Assembly: GCA_937928195.1 (NCBI GenBank)
Contig: CALEYZ010000159.1
Location: 1-25,208 of the forward strand
Direction: 5' to 3'
Source of the DNA: an uncultured Limnohabitans sp.
Lineage (GTDB): Bacteria; Pseudomonadota; Gammaproteobacteria; Burkholderiales; Burkholderiaceae_C
Length of the DNA stretch: 25,208 nt
Shown here piece by piece: positions 22,843 to 25,208 of this stretch. Position 1 is the stretch's first letter. The number at the start of each line of letters is the position of its first letter. The notes below the pieces were generated by a model, which saw nothing but the letters and a program-made list of their open reading frames with translations, ran no database searches and had not been told where the DNA came from. The position numbers and the translations under genes are program-made.

Positions 22843-23972
22843 ACGGCTTGCTGCAAAGACCAGGTCACCTGCTCTTGCACCACGGGGTCTGAATGGCTCT
22901 GCCACCGTTGCAGGGCGTGCACCAGCCCAGACCGTTCATCGTCTGACATTGCTGAAGGCTTGGCCAAGGCATTGCCAGCGGCCAAGGCCACATTGCGAAG
23001 CCACCTGACATGGCCAATGCGGCGAATGGCACTGCCCTCGGTCATGCGCAAGAAAGTGGTTTCGTCCCACGCCAACAGATCGACCAAGCGAGGCGCTGTC
23101 AAACCATGTCGTGCTTCAAAGTCCGGCAAAGGACTGCGCTTTGCAAACTTGTTCCAAGGGCAAGCCCATTGACAATCGTCACAGCCATAGATGCGATTGC
23201 CAATGGCGGTTCTGAACTCAACAGGGATCGACCCGTCGTGTTCAATGGTGAGGTAGGAAATGCAGCGCCTGGCATCCAACTGGTAAGGCGCCACGATGGC
23301 TTGTGTAGGGCACACATCGATGCACGCAGTGCACGAGCCGCAATGGTCAGAGACAGGCGCCGTGAATGGCAAAGCCAAATCCACAAACAGCTCGCCTAAG
23401 AAGAAAAAAGAGCCTGCGTCCCTTTGCAAAACCAAGGTGTTTTTACCGCGCCAGCCTTGGCCACTGCGCACCGCCAGTTCGGCTTCCATCACAGGCGCAG
23501 AATCTGTGAACACACGGTGGCCAAACGGCCCCAGCAGTGCCGCCATGCGTTCTTGCAATTTTTGCAGGCGGCTGCGCAGCACCTTGTGATAGTCACGACC
23601 TCGGGCATAGACCGAGACCACACCGTGCTGAACTTGTTCCAAGCTTTGCCAAGCCGCATCGGCAGACAGCTTTTGCACATTGCCAGGCAAATAATCCATC
23701 CGCACCGTGATCACGCTGACCGTGCCTGGCACCAAGTCAGCAGGCCGGGCCCGTTTGAGGCCGTGGCTTGCCATATAGTGCATGCTGCCGTGAAAGCCAG
23801 CCGCCAGCCAAGCCTCTAATCCCGGCTCAGCTTCGGCCAAATTCACACCTGTCACGCCAATCTGAGAAAATCCCAATTCGCGGGCTGCCGATTGCAGCGC
23901 CGCCCACAAGGCCGCAGCGTCCACAGGACGCTCTGGCGATGCACTAGAAAGAGATTGATGAGCGGTGTTCAC
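22839..23972 (-). CDS. queG: Epoxyqueuosine reductase QueG
   Basis: The 377-residue protein carries the QueG signature: the catalytic aspartate in VFTDSAPVME (Asp157), a CxxCxxCxxxCP iron-sulfur motif (Cys211, 214, 217, 221), Cys237, and a second CDDCQWACP motif (Cys264, 267, 271), giving two [4Fe-4S] clusters. It is a cobalamin-dependent cytoplasmic enzyme that reduces epoxyqueuosine to queuosine in tRNA. Length is close to that of E. coli QueG (379). The start was set at GTG 23972; a later GTG (23924) would also keep the enzyme intact, and no strong ribosome site helps decide. The reading frame is open to 24452, but that part is antisense to tsaE. TACAAT lies just before the GTG, which may signal a leaderless or near-leaderless transcript. 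Confidence 0.92.
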   Translation of the reverse strand: MNTAHQSLSSASPERPVDAAALWAALQSAARELGFSQIGVTGVNLAEAEPGLEAWLAAGFHGSMHYMASHGLKRARPADLVPGTVSVITVRMDYLPGNVQKLSADAAWQSLEQVQHGVVSVYARGRDYHKVLRSRLQKLQERMAALLGPFGHRVFTDSAPVMEAELAVRSGQGWRGKNTLVLQRDAGSFFFLGELFVDLALPFTAPVSDHCGSCTACIDVCPTQAIVAPYQLDARRCISYLTIEHDGSIPVEFRTAIGNRIYGCDDCQWACPWNKFAKRSPLPDFEARHGLTAPRLVDLLAWDETTFLRMTEGSAIRRIGHVRWLRNVALAAGNALAKPSAMSDDERSGLVHALQRWQSHSDPVVQEQVTWSLQQAV

Positions 23973-24542
23973 CCAGCGATTGTAGGAAGTCCCGAGCCCC
24001 TTGGCGCGGCAAACTGGCTGTGGTTGGATGAAACTGTCACGCGAACGTTTGCGCAAAGCTTGGCCCAACAAAGCGCTTTGAGCCATGCCTACATCGAGCT
24101 GGTGGGTGATTTGGGCGCAGGCAAAACCACGCTGGTGCGTCATTTGCTTCAGGCTTTGGGCGTGCAAGGCCGCATCAAAAGTCCAACCTATGCGGTGGTG
24201 GAACCGCATGAAGGCCAACATCCCATCAGCCAACTCGCCCTGGCCATTTGGCATTTTGACTTTTACCGCTTCAACGATCCCCAAGAATTTGAAGAGGCTG
24301 GCTTTCGCGACCTGTTTGCCAGCACGGGTTTGAAAATTGCTGAATGGCCACATCAAGCACAAGGCATGTTGCCCACGGCCGATCTTCAATTGACACTGAC
24401 CGTCGACCAAGATGCGCAACGCCACGTTCAGGTAATGGCCTTCACACCCCAAGGCCTGGGCATTCTGCAGGGCCTGACCGCAGCCATGCCGCCAGCATCA
24501 TCGGCTCTTGCAATAGCTTCTAACGCACATGCAGCGACGTGA
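23958..24542 (+). CDS. tsaE: tRNA threonylcarbamoyladenosine biosynthesis ATPase TsaE
   Basis: The 194-residue protein has the TsaE P-loop GDLGAGKTT (50-58), the switch region SPTYAVVEPHE, FDFYRFNDPQEFEEAGFRDLF and IAEWPHQAQGMLP, all in family order. TsaE works with TsaB and TsaD in the cytoplasm to make the t6A37 modification of tRNAs that read ANN codons. It is about 40 residues longer than E. coli TsaE, with an N-terminal extension (1-45) and an Ala-rich tail. Translation begins at ATG 23958, which lies 14 bases inside the divergent queG gene. Its 3' end overlaps the amiC start by 14 bases, so the two are probably cotranscribed. Confidence 0.92.
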   Translation: MSGVHPAIVGSPEPLGAANWLWLDETVTRTFAQSLAQQSALSHAYIELVGDLGAGKTTLVRHLLQALGVQGRIKSPTYAVVEPHEGQHPISQLALAIWHFDFYRFNDPQEFEEAGFRDLFASTGLKIAEWPHQAQGMLPTADLQLTLTVDQDAQRHVQVMAFTPQGLGILQGLTAAMPPASSALAIASNAHAAT

Positions 24543-25208
24543 TTGGCTCAAGGCATCCAGCCTGGCTTTGCTGCTGGGCTGGACCGACATCAGCAAAGGC
24601 GCCAGCTTGATGGCGGTGCGCGTGTGGCCAGCCAAAGATTACACGCGCGTCACCTTGGAATCCGATGTGGCGCTGAAAACCAAATACACCTTTGTGCCCT
24701 CGCCGCCGCGCTTGGCCATTGACATTGAAGGCCTAGAACTCAACCCATCCATCAAAGAATGGGTGGGCAAAATCAAACCCGATGACCCCAACATCACGGG
24801 CGTTCGTGTGGCGCAAAACAGCCCGGGCGTGGTGCGCATGGTGTTTGACCTGAAGCAAGCGGTTCAACCGCAAGTGTTTGCGCTGACACCGGTAGGTGCC
24901 TATCAACATCGATTGGTGTTGGACTTGTACCCCACAGCGCCAGTGGACCCTTTGGAAAGCTGGATTGCGGAACGCACGCAAAACACTGACGCATTGGGTG
25001 ACTTTTTGAACAAGCATGCCAATGGGAATGCGGCCATCGGTGCCAGCGCGCAATCACCCAATGCAGCACCCAACACACCACCCAACAGTGCCCCCAACAC
25101 GCCCATCACAGACCGCCTGATCGTGGTGGCCATTGATGCAGGCCATGGCGGCGAAGATCCTGGTGCGGTAGGTCCCAATGGCACCAAAGAAAAAGACGTG
25201 GTCTTGCA
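24529..25208 (+). CDS. amiC: N-acetylmuramoyl-L-alanine amidase AmiC, N-terminal part (3' end outside window)
   Basis: The visible 226 residues begin with a twin-arginine export signal (QRRDWLKASSLALLLG), continue with an AMIN domain (about 28-137; VRVWPAKDYTRVTLES, VVRMVFDLKQ), then an Asn/Pro-rich linker (about 174-194) and the beginning of an Amidase_3 domain, AIDAGHGGEDPGAVG. His206 and Glu221 (TKEKDVVL) are the first two zinc ligands. AmiC cleaves septal peptidoglycan in the periplasm during cell separation and is directed to the division site by its AMIN domain. The start ATG 24529 overlaps tsaE. The catalytic C-terminal half and the stop codon lie beyond the window. Confidence 0.9.
   Translation, partial: MQRRDWLKASSLALLLGWTDISKGASLMAVRVWPAKDYTRVTLESDVALKTKYTFVPSPPRLAIDIEGLELNPSIKEWVGKIKPDDPNITGVRVAQNSPGVVRMVFDLKQAVQPQVFALTPVGAYQHRLVLDLYPTAPVDPLESWIAERTQNTDALGDFLNKHANGNAAIGASAQSPNAAPNTPPNSAPNTPITDRLIVVAIDAGHGGEDPGAVGPNGTKEKDVVL

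Noticed and set aside
23973..24452. N-terminal extension of QueG to 24452
   Set aside because: The extra residues are antisense to tsaE, and QueG already has normal length from GTG 23972.

Overview
The window looks like a chromosomal segment of a betaproteobacterium, most likely of the order Burkholderiales near the Comamonadaceae (Limnohabitans/Rhodoferax-like). The basis is the protein families and gene neighbourhoods: ftsB, hslO, a TctC-type binding protein, DUF455, queG-tsaE-amiC, and an ECF sigma factor next to DUF3619/DUF3106-like genes. The assignment rests on recognition, not a database search. Coding density is very high. No stretch above 300 bases lacks a gene, and I see no rRNA, tRNA, CRISPR array or insertion sequence.

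Region 1 (1-4141) is housekeeping and salvage. It holds the 3' end of ftsB, overlapping a nicotinamide riboside importer (pnuC) and a NadR-type ribosylnicotinamide kinase (+ strand). The Hsp33 chaperone and a gamma-class carbonic anhydrase-like protein follow on the - strand, then a DUF455 ferritin-like protein (+) and a RidA-family deaminase (-).

Region 2 (4163-13387) is a nine-kilobase + strand operon for uptake and breakdown of D-amino-acid compounds. It contains a family 5 binding protein, two permeases, two ATPases, a D-serine-dehydratase-like PLP enzyme, an RpiR regulator and an N-acyl-D-amino-acid deacylase. The junctions are mostly ATGA/TGATG overlaps. The control region, shared with divergent ridA, carries a perfect 15+3+15 palindrome lying over a plausible -10 box. 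Its core, TGTA-N7-TACA, resembles sites of RpiR-family regulators such as HexR. RidA fits as the partner that removes enamine/imine intermediates from the PLP deaminase.

Region 3 (13389-19946) is a compact seven-gene - strand operon with visibly lower GC than its flanks. In order of transcription it encodes a small exported helical protein (DUF3106-like), an ECF sigma factor, a one-pass membrane protein (DUF3619-like, possible anti-sigma), a lipoprotein fusing PEBP and YHYH domains, an exported protein of unknown function, and two paralogous lipoprotein metallophosphoesterases. An ECF-like promoter may lie before it. This is the best candidate for an undescribed system: an ECF-controlled set of cell-surface phospho-hydrolases and a PEBP/YHYH protein.

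Region 4 (19947-25208) is conserved core. It holds xerD and a TctC-type binding protein (-), an AEC-family transporter (+), epoxyqueuosine reductase queG (-), and then tsaE and the start of the Tat-exported amidase amiC (+), which runs off the window. queG and tsaE overlap head to head at their start codons.
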